Positions 12,201 to 24,772 of a stretch of DNA of 64,000 bases are shown piece after piece (position 1 is the stretch's first letter; every line of letters begins with the position of its first letter). The notes under the pieces are model-generated. The model was not told where the DNA came from and searched no databases. It was given only the letters and a program-made list of their open reading frames with translations. The DNA is from Tetrahymena thermophila SB210 (Eukaryota; Ciliophora; Oligohymenophorea; Hymenostomatida; Tetrahymenidae), in assembly GCF_000189635.1 (NCBI RefSeq), contig NW_002476426.1, forward strand, positions 1,240,001-1,304,000, given 5' to 3'. Made by a program: the position numbers and the translations under genes.

Positions 12201-13544
12201 CTATTTTTTAATCATGAATTTAATGCTATATCTATTAGTGTAAAGGTTGATCTTATGTTTAAATATTTTATTAATTTTCTTCATTTTAATTTTAATGAAT
12301 TTCATTATCAATTTATTATTATCTTGGCTACTACTTCAACTCACTTTCTACAATATCTTATCCCAAATTATCTAATAAATCTTTATCGTCTTTTTAATCG
12401 TTAACTTATTAATCCTATTGTTAAATTTCTTAATTTTTAATTTCATTTTCTTAAACTTCCTATTATGTGTTCTCATTGTCTTAGATTTAATTAATTTTAA
12501 TATCTCTATCTTCATCACCTCCAAATAAGTCATCTTTTTATTGTTCTTGACTTTAAACCTATTCTTATTTGCTTATAGATTAACTATCTACTGTTTTTTG
12601 TTATTCTTGAAGTTTTTCTTCAATCTTATCACCACCTTGTTAAAAATCTTCAAATAAATCAAAATCTTTATTTTGATTAATTGTGTTTTATTGATTTAAA
12701 TTATTTAATTCATTTTGTAATCCTGAACTTTAAGAAATATCTTCTTAAACTACATTTTAGTCAATCTGTTCTGGTTCTTTTTACTAAAAATCAGGGATTG
12801 CAATTTGCTTATTACTCAAAGTATTATGATCCTAATTCGAATCGCTTTTTTAGTCTTAAGAACCTTCTTAAACAACTTAAACATTTTAAGCAAAATCACC
12901 AAATAAATCGTCTTCTTAATTAGCTTGAATATCATCTTATTTATTAGCATGCTGAGATTATGAATATTACTTTTGTATTTCTTTTGCTGTGTTTTCTTAA
13001 TTACCTTTATTAAAATCTTCAAATAAATCATCCTCTTTTTACTCATTCTAAATTATTTCTTAAACATCTTAAACACTATTTTCTTGTGCAGCTTGGCTAT
13101 TACTGACTAATTTATCCTAAAATGCCTAATTAATAATATCATTTTTGAAAAATATTCACTTTTAATACAAATTATATTAATTAATTGATGCTAAGATTTA
13201 TGAATAAAAAAAGAATATATTAATATTACTGGTTATTCAAAATCTCCAAACAAATCCTCTTCTTCAATTTAATTTGGTTTGCTCGTTTATCCTTCATTAG
13301 ATAGGCCTTCATTTTAATTAATTTAAATTGTTTACTAGTTTATTTAGTTGTTATTATTGTTCTATTCTTAAAAATCTCCAAATAAATCTTCTTCTTGATT
13401 AATATGATTGCTCAATGCTTAACTCTAAGTATTTTCTAGCTTATTCTACTCATTTTAGCTAGAAACGTTGAAATCACCGAACAAATCGTCTTCCTATTCT
13501 TGTTCTTTTTTATTTAAATCTTGGTCTTTTTCTACTTAGCTCAT
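6257..13544 (-). CDS. Giant repeat protein with about thirty DDLFGDF-type motifs
   Basis: Starts at Met 13542-13544 (MSQVEKDQDLNKKEQ) and ends in LSKNIHYPKDLFM with TGA at 6257-6259. Length is about 2,200-2,350 residues. Introns are visible near 13180-13228, 7985-8040, 7735-7790, 7455-7513 and 6650-6705. Most of the chain (13.5-8.1 kb) is Gln/Asn-rich, hydrophilic and probably disordered. Every 30-60 residues it carries an acidic run followed by LFGDF, or a close variant such as FEDF, FDDF, FGGF or FGEF. Then come a more globular segment (about 8030-7430), a Lys/Glu/Gln coiled coil (about 7420-6790), a few DDFDIF/DDFEQFDEF motifs and a hydrophobic C-terminus. Known: FGDF fits the consensus (aromatic-G-P/D/E-aromatic/L/M) bound by the gamma-ear of AP-1 and GGA, and acidic-Phe motifs occur in trafficking adaptors such as aftiphilin and gamma-synergin. 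Inference: a multivalent clathrin-adaptor ligand. No homology search was possible. Plus-strand open frames over this gene are antisense shadows. Confidence 0.8.
9287..10375 (-). repeat. Coding tandem repeats, 135-138 bp (45-46 codons)
   Basis: Inside the FGDF gene the motif-encoding word aaaatc(a/t)cc recurs at 9287, 9424, 9562, 9700, 9835, 9970, 10105 and 10240, a spacing of 137, 138, 138, 135, 135, 135 and 135 bases. All steps are multiples of three except the first by eye. Units 9421-9558 and 9559-9696 are almost identical apart from their ends, so they are a recent duplication. Each unit encodes one DDDLFGDFENTNTQ followed by a Gln-rich linker. Confidence 0.85.
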
Positions 13545-13775
13545 ACTGCTCAAATCCTTTTTATTCAACTTTATCAAAAAATTTTTGAAAATTATACAAA
13601 TCAAAAATTATAAGAAAACTTAGGAAGATAAAATTTTATTGAATTCAGATAATAAATATGAATGCATACTACATAAGCATTTATTAATCAATTCATAAAT
13701 TTTATTTTAATTATAATAACTAAGACTTGTTTACTTTTAAAAAAATTTATTTTTCTTAATCCTATCAATAATATT

Positions 13776-13783
13776 AAAAAAAA
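13776..13783 (-). terminator. RNA polymerase III terminator of the tRNA gene
   Basis: A run of eight A on the plus strand (T8 on the minus strand) begins 8 bases downstream of the tRNA 3' end, as expected for Pol III termination. Confidence 0.75.
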
Positions 13784-13791
13784 GGGTTATA

Positions 13792-13863
13792 GCCCGCCGT
13801 GGGGCTCGAACCCACGACCACAAGATTAAGAGTCTTGCGCTCTACCGACTGAGCTAGGCGGGC
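13792..13863 (-). tRNA. tRNA-Lys (anticodon CUU)
   Basis: A complete 72-nt cloverleaf without intron or encoded CCA. The acceptor stem GCCCGCC pairs with GGCGGGC, the D arm is GCTC..GAGC, and the anticodon stem CAAGA/TCTTG holds the loop CTCTTAA, so the anticodon CTT reads AAG. There is a 5-base variable loop, and the T arm GTGGG/CCCAC encloses TTCGAGC. The internal A box (TAGCTCAGTCGG) and B box (GGTTCGAGCC, overlapping the T arm) are canonical. Its GC content contrasts sharply with the surroundings. It lies between the start of the FGDF gene and the end of the next minus-strand gene. Confidence 0.97.
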
Positions 13864-14342
13864 TAATCAAAAGCTAATAATCCATTTTTTTAAATTTTTT
13901 TTACTTTTTCAATATATTACTTATTTATTTTATAATTATTTTATTTAAAAACATTAATACAATAAGAATAACTAATATTTAGCTATGTATAAATAAATTT
14001 TTAATTAATCCCATTTTTAAATACCTTAAAAACTGTAAAAGCTTTATAAAATTCAAAAATAACTTAAATTTATATATATTAAATTTTTTTAAATTTGTAT
14101 GAGAATTGATTTTTATTTATTTATTTATTTAATATAAAAAAATTAAACACTCTATATAATATAATAAAATTGTATAGACAAAGAATTATATAATTATACT
14201 TTTTTAATATAAAATAGTTAGCTTATTATTACTTATTTATTTATTTGTTTAGTTTGATTATTTTTATTTGCTTGTTTATCAAATATATATATAAATCAAT
14301 ATTCATTTTGGAAAATTTTGTGTGTATTTTATATGATTTAGT
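13864..14342. other. AT-rich spacer
   Basis: The 5' flank of the tRNA and the 3' flank of the next gene. Almost only A/T with several atttattt runs; no gene seen. Confidence 0.5.
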
Positions 14343-17300
14343 TCATAGAACTATAAATTCTATTTTTGTCTTTACTTGATTTAATGCCTTTCTATGCTTA
14401 ATTAGAGTATTGATACAGTTAATCCATACTTTGTATGTGTCGTATCCTTCAGCTATGAGGTCTAATCTGTTACCTTTATCCATTATTATCTAAAACGGAT
14501 ATAAATTTCCGTTAAATATTTTTTCCATCTTCAAATTTTAGTCATGTATCATTGAAAGATTGGAGTAATTTGTCATAGTTGTGTTTGGATTATTTCCATT
14601 GTTGCTTACGAAATTAGAGTTAGTTGTGAAATAATTATTAGATTAGACGTTATTACTAAAGGATATATTTGTGTTATTAACAAACGATTAGTCATTTTAT
14701 TTTAAAGTATTGTAGGTGTTCATAGTAGTAGATGCATATAATTAGCTTGAATTAGTGTCTACTGAGGTTTTGTTCACTTAATTATTACTGTTGTTGTTGT
14801 TTTTTATAACATCAAAATGTTTTTGGAATTTAATTAAATCAATAGTTGTTGGTGGTACTACTATTCTTAACATATGATCAACACTGATACATGTATCAAG
14901 GGAATGAACAGCTTACTTTTAACCTTTTTATCCAAATTGATAGTTCTTAAATTCTATCTTAGTTAAATGTCTGTTAAGATGAGCAACTCTTAAAACATAT
15001 CCACATTATTCAGGAGTTAAATTTTCCATAGAGAAAGGGTTGTATTAATTTTTATATTAGTTAATCGAACTTTATCCACTACCGTGCTGATTTCCTCCAA
15101 TACGTTTATATATTTCTCTGCCTTCTAAAAGAGGTTTTATCTATTTTTAAAAAATATATTTATTTGCTAAAATAATATTATAAAATTAGAATTTTACTAT
15201 TTCTAATATTGAAATGTGTTTCAGTTATGTGTTGCTCAAATTAAATTTAACAATTTTATGTTAAAAGCGATTTAGCTGCTCTTTTAGATTGTGGGAGTTA
15301 TTTTCTTCTACTTCTTTAGTTATCAAAATGTTTTACAAATTATTTGATCTTGCCTGCAAAATATTATTTTATTGGTGTACTGGATTACTTATTTTATTCT
15401 ACTTAGTGGTATTCTAAGAATAGTTAGAATTTGAATTTTAGTATTGGCTTTATCCATTGATGCTATATTAGAGAATATTATAATTCTATTGATTATTAAT
15501 AGATTTATTTTGTTGATGATAAGAATTTTAATTTTGTAAGATTGCATTTAGAGACTATCTCTTACTATTATAACTAATTGGCATCATACTATTTCTTCTC
15601 GAGTGATCCAAGGACTTAGTTTGAATTACTTCATTCCCTGAATTTCTGCAAGTTTTGTAATTTTAGTAATTCTATTTTTGGAGTTAATTTCTTTAATTGT
15701 TGCTCATATATCCTTCATAGTTCTATTCATCAATTGAAGTGCAATCTATTGTGCTGAACATACTTCTTGACTTAATCTTATTACCCTCAATAAAAGAGTG
15801 ATTCTGACTCAAATTTCTGATATCTGTAATTCTGTATGACTCGGTGTCAATACTTTCTTTGTGACCTATTTAATCTATTGTGTTGTATTATCTTCCTTTT
15901 TCTATACTTTAACGTTCGCTTATTTTATTACCGAGATAATATGTCCTCTCAGTTGGCATATAATTTTATATTTAAGGTTGAAGAATTCTGCTTGAATTAT
16001 CTGCTTGATAATTTACTCTGTTAGAAACATCCTAAAATATAGATTTTAAATTATTATTTTGTTCGTTATTTTAAGTTAGAATGATTTGTGATCCATTAAA
16101 AGATTCAACCTATAATAATTATTTTGATTATTAAAAAAAGTGATGAAAAAAAATATTGTATTTGAATAATTACTTTTGAAATGTTGTCAATAAATATGTT
16201 TTTAGCTTCATTTATGATACCTAATTTTAACTTAAATTCGTGTTCTTAACTTTAGATATTCTAAAGTTCTTTTTGTTTAATCTGTAATGATTTTCTAAAA
16301 GTGATTAGTTATGACTCAATACTATTTAATTCAATAAATAAAGTATTTTCAACATAAGAAAGATTTATTTCTATGCTTTTATTTAGCTAAGTTAAGTCTG
16401 AAAATATTTTTTTGAGCTAATTTATCCTTTTATTTTGAGTCTCCTTTATTTTTTCAACAAATTGCTTGTGATGTTCTTTCTTAATCTATGATGCAGCTTT
16501 AATGCCGTAGGTCTTTTCTAAAGTTTAAAAAATTTGCTTTTCGTTTGTAAGGTATTCTCCAAACGCTTAATCTGCTTGCAGATATAAGGTATGTTCTAAT
16601 ATTGCCTTTTTTTATTATAAAATTTACTGATTTTATTTTAGGCTAATCAAAGCTTATTAATATTCTTCCTCAATAATAAATAGTTCTTTTTCTGTTTATT
16701 TTTTTTTATCCTAAATAAGTAGTATTTCCTATTCGATTTCATTTATTGTGTCCATTTATTCTTAATCTCTGTCTCTATCTTATTCCACTAATATTAAATT
16801 AATATTGACAGTTTTTAGAATAAAATTTACATAAATAATTTTGTTCTAGTATGATTTTTTGGTACTAGTTAATCTGTGTAATGATCTCTTCTCTCTCTGT
16901 TTCTGGTACACATTTGTCTTGGCAGAATGACTTCAAAATAGAAGGAAAAGACTCATTAGAAAGCTTTTATGGAGGAGAAGTTTATATTTTTTTAACTAAA
17001 GAAATTTATAACTTTAAGGAAGTATCTAACTTGTAAATATTTTCACACCATTCATAAAATATTTTAAGCCTTTACTTGTGTTAATTTTTAAGCTTAAAGT
17101 ATTCGTCTTTAAATTTTTTTTTATCAGTGAAATTAAGATGTTGAAATCCTACCCAATTTCGATGAGAATCATCAATCATTTGATTAAGAGCTTATCGATT
17201 CGCTAAATTTAGAAAAAATTTATTTAATAGAAGTTAAGAAAAAATTAAGAAAACTTATAATAATCTCTTAGCAAAAATAAAATTAAATATTAAAAATAGT

Positions 17301-18880
17301 AAGTAGCTAAGAAGAATTTGCTTAAAGAAAACAGAAAAAGAAAACAAATACCTTTTTTTTCTGCACTTTCGTTAAAAGTTGGCATGTTAAATTTATTAAG
17401 CAAATTGCTAATCGAAGTCTCTAAGTTTTTGGCTGAGTTATTATACTGAGTAATTTATTCAAATTTAGCCAAATATGAATTGCACAAAACTTGATACAAA
17501 TCAAATAGTTAATCGTTTTTTTAGTATATCTAAGAAAGTTATGACTAAGATATCTATTATTTTTACTTTTTCAGATTAGTTAGCTGCTATAATACTTAGT
17601 TTTAGTTATTTATAACATACTATAATTTACTTTCTTCCTCAATAAATTCTATTTCCTGTTTATATTTCTATCTGAACTCTTCTAAAATTTCATCTAAATA
17701 CTCTCTTTATGCAACTAATTCAGCTCTTTGCATTAATTTACCATTTAGATCTTCTTTTAACATAGATTTTCTTTCACTAAGCTTTGGGTTAAATAAAAAA
17801 CAGTTAGATTTTACATTATGAATTTAATGTTATTAGATAGGATATTTATCATATTGTTTAAATATAACTTTATAAAAAATATCTCCAATTTCACTTTTAA
17901 AATAATTTTTTGCTATTTTGCTAATAGAAACAAAAAAGTTAATAATTTGATCAAAAAATTAATTGATATCAAAAATAATATTTTTTTCAACTTGATTATA
18001 AGCAAAATTAATCTATTTTTATTTACATTATCAATTTCACTCTTTTATAGATTGTATGTTTGTTAAGCTATGCTTTTTTTAGATTAAATGTTTTCTAGCT
18101 AGTCCTTGATTATTTTTATTCCTTTTTCATAGTCTTAATCCATATTATTTTGTATTTCCTTTATGATATCTACTCTTTCCATTTGCAGAAGGTCTTTCAA
18201 CCTAAATAGAATATTCAATATAAAAGTTAAAGTCTTTTTGTTGTGAGAATTAATATATCAAGTGATATATTCCTGAAGTATAATTATAATTATTACTAGT
18301 TTAACAGCTATTTATACTTATCTATGCTGACTTGTTTGTATTCTAACATCTCTTTGGAATTAGATTATAATTTAATATCTAGTTTTTATGAATATTTAAT
18401 AATTAAAATTAAATAAAACAAACAATCAATTTCAAAATAAATTTATAAATGTCTCTCTTTAAAAACTCATCAAATAAAATAATCATTTTAATTTTTTTTG
18501 AGTAATTTTTTTCTAATAATTTGTTCATTTAAAAAAATAAGTCTTTTAAATTAATTACCTTATAAAATATTTTCTTTATTAGCACTTCCATAAATTACGT
18601 TATCTTAATTGTTTTTCATTTCTAACTGAAACATTTCATTAGTTTGCTTTTAGCTTTATGAAATTTGCGAATTTAAATTTTTTAGCTCTTCTTAAAGAGA
18701 CTTTATAATACTCTATGAATCAGTAGGCTGAGCAGGTTTCTTCTCACTATATTAGTGATATTAATTAATTTTAACATTTTCTGCATCTAATGAAGATATT
18801 CTGTTCCTTGGATTTGCTAATTACTGATACTATTTTGTAGATGAGCTTTCAAGAATTTTATGAATTATCTTCTACTTCAT
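14343..18880 (-). CDS. Coiled-coil protein with PH-like C-terminus
   Basis: Not recognised. TGA is at 14343-14345. The start at 18880 (MKQKIIHKILESSSTKQY) is the first Met of the exon whose frame I could follow, and an additional 5' exon is possible. Several short introns interrupt it (for example near 18470-18562, 17220-17345 and 15145-15235); I did not place them all. The N-terminal half (18.8-16.1 kb) is a long Glu/Lys/Gln-rich coiled coil (for example EYLDEILEEFRQKYKQEI). The middle (16.0-15.2 kb) is Ser/Asn-rich. The last ~230 residues look folded and end in GNRLDLIAEGYDTYKVWINC and a basic tail. That ending resembles the last strand and helix of a pleckstrin-homology domain (strand, then a helix with a central Trp). 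The PH assignment is inference from this pattern only. It could equally be another cytoskeletal or basal-body scaffold. Confidence 0.62.
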
Positions 18881-20775
18881 TTCCCTGCTATATTATTTAA
18901 ATTTCTTTTAGCCAAGTTTTAAGGCATATTAAATTACTTTCTCCTTTCGTTAAAGACCGAAGGTGAGGAATCCTGTTCATACTGATTGAAAATCATGAAA
19001 AATAGTGTAATTTATGCGCAAAATATTTTGTCTTTTAATATATTGCTAAATTAATTATTATTCGTTGATTAATGAAATAAAGAAAGTATTATGCAGATAG
19101 ATATTGAATCAAATTTTTATGAACTTTATTTCTTTTTTGTTTTTTCTTAACTCTTTTTCTAACCTGCAAATACAAAATTTAATATTAAAAGAAATTAAAA
19201 ATAAGCAAAAATTGAGATCGATTAAAACAAAAAATCATTTTAAATATAAAAATTAAATTAAATATTTTTATAATTTCAAAATATAACATTTTATTAACAC
19301 ATTTATATTAAATAATTAAATAATAAATGAATAAATAATCTGAAATTTATAAAAATGATATAAAAAGTATTTAAATTTGCTAAATAAAATTTATTTATTT
19401 AAAAATTTTTTTTAATTATAATTTTTGTAAACAGAAAATAAAGCAAGGTCTTATTCTAGGATTAAAATTTTTAGTAGAAAATATATTTATAAATTATTTA
19501 TTGGTTAAAATTAAAATTCTTGATTTCAAATCAACAAAAGATAAGATTATTTATTTATCAAAATGGTCCCCCACCTCCTATTTGTTGATTAAGTTTTTAA
19601 TTTTAAAAAATGTTGAAGTTAAAAGGATATCTATCTTTTAATTATTTCTACTACTAAAAATATCTGATATAAAAAAACTAATCGTTAAAAAAGCTTAACC
19701 ATTATTTGGATAATTAACAAATTATTGAATTAAATTTGACAAAATTATAAATTAAGTAAATCAAAAGTAAGAAAATTTATAAAAAAAATCTAATAAAATT
19801 TTGTATTTAAAATACTAATTTTTAAATACATTAATTATTTTACAATCTTAAATTTGAAAAAAAAAAAGTTGTGAGATTATTTAATTTTATCAAATCTAAA
19901 GTGACTTATGAAAATAAAACGAGCTATTGTAAGAATTATTATTTAGTAGATCTGACAAATTTTGAAATAGAAATTAATAATTGTTTAAAGAGTCTCGTAA
20001 AATTTGTGATATAAAAAATAAATTAAAGGTTTAAAATTAGTTTATTAAAAAAAAAATCAATAAATAAAATTAAAACCAAAATTCAAGAAACAAGGATAAA
20101 TTAATTCAATAGTTCGCAATTGATCACTAGTAGTGAAGAGATTTGAAAAAAAAGCTAACAAATATATACGTACTTCCTACATATTTAACAAATAAAATAA
20201 ATTCATTAAGACACAGTAATCAATCAAAATAAAAGCTTTTAAGTGTATACCAACATAATACAATATATACATCAAAGTATCAAACATTCTGATTCATTAA
20301 TAGACTTAATAGATTGAATTTAAAAGCAACCTCTTGGCATTATCGCAAGCTATTTAGAAAATCAATCAATCAAGCAAGCAAAGAAGGAAGGCATTCAATT
20401 TAAGTTTCTTTGTTTGTATAGTTAATTTTAATTCTTTTCAAGCAAAATACAAGTATTTGAGATAAACAAAAAAGAGTACTGAAAATAACAAAACAAATCA
20501 CGAATAAAGAAAGTTATCACTAAAAAAAAATACAAAAAAGAAAGCAAAAAAATAATTAAAAGTAAAAATTTTCAAGAAAAAATCAAAGTTAAAGGAAAAA
20601 TAGACGAAGGATAATTAATAATCATCTTTCTTCAAATCATTAATATAAGTTTAGGAAAGCAAAATATATTTAATTAGTTAGCTGTATACTCAGACAGACA
20701 AGCTCTCTCAGACTCCATCAAAACTAAATTGAAAAACTACATATCTAAAATTTAAAGTTACTAAAAACACAAATT
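18881..20775. other. Long AT-rich divergent spacer
   Basis: Between two divergently transcribed genes. From about 19150 it is nearly pure A/T; one short ggtcccccacctcc patch at 19565. The last ~600 bases before 20776 are A-rich and probably contain the promoter and leader of the methyltransferase gene. No coding sequence seen. Confidence 0.5.
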
Positions 20776-22883
20776 ATGAAGGTTTTAGCACAGTTTAAGA
20801 CAATCCCTAATTATGTTGATTTCTGTTTGCCAGAATTAAAATCCTTGATTGCTATGCACAATCTCGATTGGAGAGAGGTTTTTAAGCACGAATTTGTATA
20901 AGAAGGTCAAGAAAACTTAACTAACAATAATGACTTGATTAACACAAGTCCCTACTACCCTTACATGTACCACTAGAACAAGAAATTAAACCAAAAGAAA
21001 TAGTTATTACCCATTAGCGCCTCTGAAATTCGTCATACAAGCTTCAGACGTTTTCCTTTCGTGTATTTGGAATTCCCTAATGTAGAAATATGCCAATAGA
21101 TTATTTAGCGTTCAATTTTGATTGATGTTTTCATAGAAATAATTTCTGAAGCAACTAATTATGAAGATATAGTTAAATTTGCAGACAAGGAAATTCTATT
21201 TAAGCACAATTAGGAAGATTAAAAGATTCTATTCGAAGTTGATCCCTATAATTCCCATCTTACATAATAGGAAATTATAGATCGTATTGAAATCATTACA
21301 GAATCTCTTAACATGAGGGGTAAAATCGACCTTAAAAACCCCTAAAAGAAATTCTGGATCATGGAAAGACATGTTGATCCTTTTACTAAATAGACTGATA
21401 GCTCGATTACTAACACTTTGCTTGACGTAATTAACTACTTTTTGTTGTATTTTCCCTAGCTTCAAGATTAATAAACTACTTTTTATAACAATGAATAAGT
21501 TAAATTTATTCTCTTTGGAGATTACAGAGCCCAAATAAATTTATTTTACTCCTAAAAGCAAAAGCTTCATAAGCAAATATTTTTAACATAAAATTTATTT
21601 TTACCTAAAAATAGTATTTTTTTTTTAAGTTCAAGAAAATCTTAGTATTTAAATGCAATTTCATTTAGTAGTTTATCTTTCTCATTTGCAGTTATGCAGT
21701 AGAGAAAGGAATGTTTAATACCTAAATATTCATTGATAGTATATTTAAAACTATTTTTTTTAAATAGATTTACTTTGGTGTTGAAATTGGAAGATCTAAA
21801 TCTTGCACTCGTATCTCTCAAAAAGAAAACTAAACTAACAAATATGACTTGAGATAGAGAGCCTATCTTGGACCTACTTCTACAGATAACATTCTTTCCT
21901 TCTTAATGTGCAACTAGGGTCTTACTAGATCTGGAGATATGATCTTAGATCCTTTTGTAGGCAGTGGATCACTTATTATTCCACCCTCCCACTTTGGCGC
22001 TATTTGCTTTGGTGGTGATTTAGATCCTAGAGTGCTTCATGGATTTGGAGTAGGACGCTTAAACAAAAAGTCATAATTCTACTAAAAAAATGAGGAATAT
22101 TGCAAGGAAATGAAGCCAAAAATTATGCTTAATTTCGAATAGTATGAATTAAATAAGCCAAATATTATTCGTATGGATTGCATAAATACAAATTTAAGAG
22201 AAGTTGAAATATTTGATGCAATCATTTGCGATCCTCCTTACGGTTTCCGTGCCATGACTAGAACTGCAGGAAAGAAAGAGAAGAAGAGAAATAGAAAAGA
22301 TAAGCAAAGCACCAATGCTAATACTTAAGAAGATGAAGCTTAACATGAAGAAGATGATTAATAAACTGGATCTCCTCTTCTAAAGCAGACTGAGTAAGCT
22401 AAAATAGTAGAAGAAATATCAAATTAAATGAATGGATTAGATATTGAAGGAAAAAACACTCAACCTAAAAATGAAGAAGAAGAAAAAAAAAATAATGAAA
22501 ACGGCGAAGAAAGACATTCATACGCACCAACTCTTACAGTATCAGTTGATTACATTGTGAATGGTCTCGTTAGATTAGCTAACAGAGTCCTAGCTCCTGG
22601 AGGTAGATTAGTATTCCTATATCCTATTGAAAGAGAACATTACAATTCAACAGGCATAGAAAAATTAAACTATCCAAACTTCACTCTCGTTGATTATTCA
22701 GAGAATCCCCTAAGCGAAAAGAAAAGTAGAATTTTGGTAACACTTCAAAAGAACAAATCAGTTAAGGAATTTTTAGAAGAAGCAGGATACAAGAATCTAG
22801 ATGAGATGAACGAATAAAATTAATTTTAAAATTAAACAGATTAATAATAATAATAATAATAACAATAAACTTAAGCTCAGTGA
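20776..22883 (+). CDS. TRM11: tRNA (guanine(10)-N2)-methyltransferase, TRM11/TRMT11 family
   Basis: Reads MKVLAQFKTIPNYVDFC onward. Exons 20776-21738 and 21768-22883 give 692 residues; the 29-nt intron (GTATAT..AAATAG) is in frame but its position is my reading. N-terminal part: THUMP-like region with RRFPFVYLEFPNVE and the LKNPQKKFW block known from TRMT11. Then comes the Rossmann methyltransferase: IYFGVEIGRS, RAYLGPTSTD, the SAM-binding DPFVGSGSLIIP, the acidic GGDLDPR at the end of strand 2, and the catalytic DPPYGFRAMTR (motif IV, N/DPPY type). A charged Lys/Glu/Gln insert of ~75 residues follows, then LAPGGRLVFLYPIER. Known: TRM11 with TRM112 makes m2G10 in tRNA. The family stop is passed: TAA at 22815 is Gln here, and the reading continues through a polyglutamine tail to TGA 22881-22883. 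The region 21580-21738 is less conserved and might hide another intron. Confidence 0.88.
22842..22868 (+). repeat. TAA trinucleotide run encoding polyglutamine
   Basis: Seven TAA, then CAA and TAA, in the reading frame of the methyltransferase just before its TGA. Under the ciliate code this is a Q9 tail; under the standard code it would look like 3' untranslated DNA. Confidence 0.8.
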
Positions 22884-23913
22884 AGAAAGAGTGATCTGAA
22901 ACAAAACAATAAAATATTTTACTCACTCATTCCTTCACTCTCATATTTTTTTTAAAACTATATTAATTATTTAAAATCCTCTATTAATTATCAAATAAAA
23001 TAAGATCTTTCCTTTAAAAACTAAATTTAATTCAAAAGAAAGAAATCTGAAATCCTTAAAAACAAAAAATTTGAACGAAATACTGACTGACTGAATATAT
23101 AAATAAATTATTGCTGTATAAAAGCATTGAAACTAAAATAAATGATGCTTTGTTTCCTTACTCTTGATAGAGAAATAAGAGCATTCATATATACGTACGT
23201 AAGTAAATAAAATAACTGTAAGTGTGTATTGATCAAAAAAGAAGAAAACTTCACTCACTTTCTCTCACTCTTAATATGAAGTTTCAGGAAGTCTAGTTGG
23301 TGGTTTATTATTTATATTATTCATACTATTTATTTTAAAGTCTCTTTCAAGATTAATAAATTTTTATTGAAAAATCTTCTTTTAATTCCTATTAATTATA
23401 ATTCTAATTCTAACTGCTAATTACTGTCAGTCTCTTTACAGACATCAATGTTGTAGAGTATCTTTGCAGTAATAATGGATGGAGTCAGATTGTCCTATTA
23501 TTATTATTATCACAAACACATCAACAAACAAAAAAACATTCACTTAAACATACATACATACATTCATACTTACAAAATCTTAAAAATAATTGCATAAAAC
23601 ATTAACTATTCTTATCTCTAGAAGATATGAAGTTGGTTTGATCTATTTAAATCTCATAAATATTAATAAAATTAAAGAATTATAGGTTAATATTTGATTA
23701 CATGTAAATACATATTTATATCATAGAAAAACTTGTGGATTTCTTAAATAAATAAATAAAGACAACCAAATCATGCATATTTATTTATCTAGTATTTTAA
23801 ATTTTATGTGTTTTTTATTTTATTATTATTATGCTAAAAAACAATTAACAGCAAAAGTTCCACTAAAAATTAAAAATTTGAATTGGAAAATATTTACAAA
23901 AGCTATAAAAAAC
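22884..23913. other. AT-rich spacer with short tandem words
   Basis: Contains acatacatacatacattcatac near 23550 and many A/T stretches. From 23806 the frame of the next gene is already open with a Met, so its 5' end may lie here. Confidence 0.45.
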
Positions 23914-24540
23914 ATGATTTAGAATTAAGGATAGCAAAATCCTGGGAAAGTTAACAAAATTAAACCTTTTTAAGTAATCATTGAAATCAAATTGATAAAT
24001 GATAGGCTAGAATTCCTATTTTAACAAAACAAATTTAATGAAAGTTAAAAAAGCGATAATGAACTAGAGATCGGAATACTACTTACAAATGCTGTAACTT
24101 TATTAGCACAGTTAAATGAGGAATTTTATGATCAATGTTTTAATTTATCCATAGTTAACTAATTGATAGATAAATTTGTAGAATTATCAACTATTTAGCA
24201 TATCCTATTGCTTTATTTTGAAAGATGCATTTTGAGTAAATTTTCAATAAAAATTTATGAATAACTGATTGAAATTCTACCTGTTTTAACAATCATTTTA
24301 AAAATATAAAATCTGAATGTAATTTGCAGTGTGAATACTTTTATAATGTCTTTTTTGATAATCTACTCCTCTTAAATTTGTAATCAGTTAGAAATAAAGT
24401 AATTAGTTGGTCTAATTAAGTAAAAAGCCATGCTTCAGCTAGCTTCTTTAAGTAAAAATAAATAAATTTCTGATAGTAAATATCTGCAATAGGTTATAGA
24501 GTAAAATAAAAAAATTAATTAGCTGCTGATGTACAAATGA
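23914..24540 (+). CDS. Small helical protein of unknown function
   Basis: Single exon, 208 residues with the start at 23914 (MIQNQGQQNPGKVNKIK). The same frame stays open upstream to a Met at 23806, which would add 36 residues (MCFLFYYYYAKKQ...); I prefer 23914 because the upstream part has unusual low-complexity Tyr. TGA at 24538-24540. Seventeen or so in-frame TAA/TAG are read as Gln, so it is invisible under the standard code. The sequence is rich in Leu/Ile helices (for example LLTNAVTLLAQLNEEFYDQ) and resembles a short ARM/HEAT-like helical bundle, but no family motif is recognisable. Its end faces the end of the next gene 232 bases away. Confidence 0.68.
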
Positions 24541-24772
24541 AAATTCGATATTATAAATTGCATTTTACAAAATAAATAATTAGAGATAATAAATACATAC
24601 TATATTAAAATTAAAATATTCTTATTTAATCATAATTTTATAAAAATATTTTTAATCTTTTGATAAAAAGGATTTCATACATTGTATATTAATCATGCTA
24701 AATATTGAATTAACTAATCATTCATTTTGTTATTAAAGTTTGCAGTTTTTTTCAATTACTGAATAACTAAAT

